From: Candidatus Acidiferrum typicum
GTDB lineage: Bacteria; Acidobacteriota; Terriglobia; Acidiferrales; UBA7541
Direction of reading: 5' to 3'
Length of the DNA: 7,946 bases
Assembly: GCA_025463105.1 (NCBI GenBank)
Contig: JAOAPW010000034.1
Span: 1-7,946 of the forward strand
The position numbers and the translations under genes are program-made. The notes below the pieces were generated by a model that ran no database searches, was not told the origin of the DNA, and saw nothing but the letters and a program-made list of their open reading frames with translations. Positions 7,027 through 7,946 of this stretch are shown piece by piece (positions within the stretch are counted from its first letter, which is position 1; the number at the start of each line of letters is the position of its first letter).

Positions 7027-7381
7027 GAAAACCCCTGGGCTTGAACAGCCCATCTTAAGGTTTAACGGAGACGGCGATAATGTCCATCAGGTTGATGCCG
7101 TATTAAGCTCACAGGATACAGGTAACTCCCGATCACATATTTATAACTGGCCGCTGCTGAGGGGTTTGGGTATCGAATTTCCATTTGGTAAGTCCCGTAA
7201 GGACGGAAACAGCGTAGGACACCAGAGCAGTCGCAGGAAAATGTGACTCGGTTAAATTGAAACCCGATAGTGATCACAACGAATTCACCAGAATAAAATA
7301 TCTCGCTCCCTGAAGGCTTCGAATCTGCTGATAAATGCAGCGGCCGTGCTACCCTCTTGTATTAACTGCCGTCTAATTCAG

Positions 7382-7408
7382 GTTCGCTGCTCTCTAGCGG
7401 CAGCGAAC
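7382..7408 (+). promoter_or_regulatory. Perfect 9-bp hairpin / inverted repeat before the M13 peptidase ribosome site
   Basis: GTTCGCTGC (7382-7390) pairs perfectly with GCAGCGAAC (7400-7408) across a 9-nt loop. It ends 3 nt before the Shine-Dalgarno at 7412-7416. As DNA it could be a dyad operator; as RNA, a leader stem next to the ribosome site. No T-run follows, so it is not an intrinsic terminator. Confidence 0.55.
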
Positions 7409-7411
7409 ATT

Positions 7412-7416
7412 GGGAG
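7412..7416 (+). promoter_or_regulatory. Shine-Dalgarno of the M13 peptidase gene
   Basis: GGGAG lies 8 nt before the ATG at 7425 and supports that start over the in-frame TTG at 7410, which has no upstream site. Confidence 0.65.
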
Positions 7417-7424
7417 CGCCACTC

Positions 7425-7946
7425 ATGCCTTTCACCGTTAGTTCCCCGAAGTTCCCCGTCATTCGGGCTATCGTCTGTGCGCTTCTCTGTTTCTTTGGGC
7501 CCGCCGCTGAGTCCCAGAATACGGCCATTGACGCGCCCAAACAGGATGTCCACGGCATCGTGGTGTCCAACATGGATTCCTCGGTCAATCCAGGTGAAGA
7601 TTTCAACGAATACGCGAATGGCGCCTGGATCAAGCGGACTGAAATTCCTCCTGACCGGGGCCGAGTCGGCGTCTTCAGCAGCCTCGACGATTTAAGTAAA
7701 AAGCAGACCGCCGGTCTGATCCAGGAAGCCGCGAAATCAAATGGGCCCGCCGGTTCGAGTGTCCGCAAAATTGCCGCACTCTATAACTCCTACATGGACG
7801 AAGCCTCCACCGAAGCGAAAGGCGTAGCCCCGCTTCGCCCGCACCTGGAAGCCATTGCTGCGATCCGCTACAAGCGCGAACTGGCCCGAGCATTGGGTGA
7901 GAGCCTGCGCTCCGATGTTGACGCACTGAATAACACAAATTTTCAT
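7425..7946 (+). CDS. Secreted M13-family zinc metallopeptidase (neprilysin/PepO type), 3'-truncated
   Basis: The frame is open from ATG 7425 to the window edge and gives 174 residues of a family normally about 670-700 long. The N-terminus has a hydrophobic segment (about 11-28) that fits a Sec signal peptide; the cysteines C18 and C22 are not in a convincing lipobox. The M13 N-terminal signature follows: SNMDSSVNPGEDFNEYANGAW at 48-68, then IKRTEIPPDR (69-78), a FSSLDDLS segment (84-91), and KIAALYNSYMDEASTEAKG (115-133), which match M13 proteins closely. The region ends in VDALNNTNFH, also typical. These enzymes cut peptides up to about 40 residues outside the cytoplasm. The catalytic HExxH and the downstream zinc-ligand Glu lie beyond the window, so activity cannot be judged. 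The gene is divergent from the AsmA-like gene and appears to have its own leader. Confidence 0.93.
   Translation, partial: MPFTVSSPKFPVIRAIVCALLCFFGPAAESQNTAIDAPKQDVHGIVVSNMDSSVNPGEDFNEYANGAWIKRTEIPPDRGRVGVFSSLDDLSKKQTAGLIQEAAKSNGPAGSSVRKIAALYNSYMDEASTEAKGVAPLRPHLEAIAAIRYKRELARALGESLRSDVDALNNTNFH

Larger units (their letters stand above)
7027..7424. other. Intergenic region between divergent genes, no convincing gene
   Basis: This roughly 400-bp stretch separates the divergent AsmA-like and M13 peptidase genes and must hold promoters for both. It looks more A/T-rich than its neighbours. A TAAAAT at 7294-7299 is a possible -10 for the rightward gene, but no good -35 is placed before it. A TATAAA on the minus strand near 7142 is a similarly weak candidate for the leftward gene. 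Two short open frames here (7025-7246 +, 7062-7277 -) have no ribosome site and no recognisable composition. No tRNA, known riboswitch or insertion sequence was seen. The one clear structure is the hairpin at 7382-7408. Confidence 0.5.

Noticed and set aside
7025..7246. 73-codon open frame on the + strand
   Set aside because: It starts inside the AsmA-like start codon region on the other strand, has no ribosome site, and its sequence looks non-coding.
7190..7260. Possible structured RNA around the GTCCCGTAAGGAC mini-hairpin
   Set aside because: Only a 4-bp stem is clear; I could not fit the segment to any riboswitch or small RNA consensus I know.
7062..7277. 71-codon open frame on the - strand in the intergenic region
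   Set aside because: It has no Shine-Dalgarno, a random-looking composition and no recognisable motif, and it occupies the likely promoter and leader region of the AsmA-like gene.
7130..7280. CRP-like operator halves (GATCACA at about 7131 and 7272, TGTGA near 7243)
   Set aside because: The half sites are not spaced as TGTGA-N6-TCACA and short matches like these are expected by chance.

Overview
The window reads as part of a chromosome of a GC-moderate, Gram-negative soil-type bacterium, most likely an Acidobacteriota (Terriglobia-like). This is an inference. It rests on a fused formiminotransferase-cyclodeaminase beside hutI, an AsmA-like envelope protein, an M13 peptidase, a Gly-rich secreted protein of a kind I associate with that phylum, and a CATTCC/GAAGCGAAGCGAGGAATC inverted repeat of a type I recall from such genomes. 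No phage, transposase, plasmid, CRISPR, rRNA or tRNA signal was seen.

Layout. Positions 2-3771 (+ strand) hold the end of a histidine-degradation cluster: 5'-truncated hutI (imidazolonepropionase), then after 18 nt a bifunctional glutamate formiminotransferase / formimino-THF cyclodeaminase, then after 41 nt a secreted protein of unknown function with a strong Shine-Dalgarno and a GTG start. HutI makes N-formimino-L-glutamate. The fused enzyme moves its formimino group to tetrahydrofolate, releasing glutamate, and deaminates the product to 5,10-methenyl-THF, so histidine carbon enters the one-carbon pool.

Positions 3772-3916 separate convergent genes and hold an asymmetric inverted repeat. 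Positions 3917-4511 (- strand) hold a two-gene unit: a 59-aa protein with 11 cysteines whose end overlaps by 11 nt the start of an RsbW/SpoIIAB-like GHKL-fold protein with degenerate ATP-binding motifs. A plausible promoter lies upstream at 4580-4609.

Positions 4690-7026 (- strand) hold an AsmA-like membrane-anchored protein followed by a secreted Gly-rich protein. The roughly 400-bp region 7027-7424 between divergent genes contains no convincing gene; a perfect 9-bp hairpin lies at its right end. From 7425 to the window edge (+ strand) is the N-terminal part of a secreted M13 (neprilysin/PepO-type) zinc metallopeptidase, cut by the window end.

The most interesting items are the overlapping Cys-rich / degenerate anti-sigma-like pair, the inverted repeat doublet and the hairpin directly before the M13 ribosome binding site.
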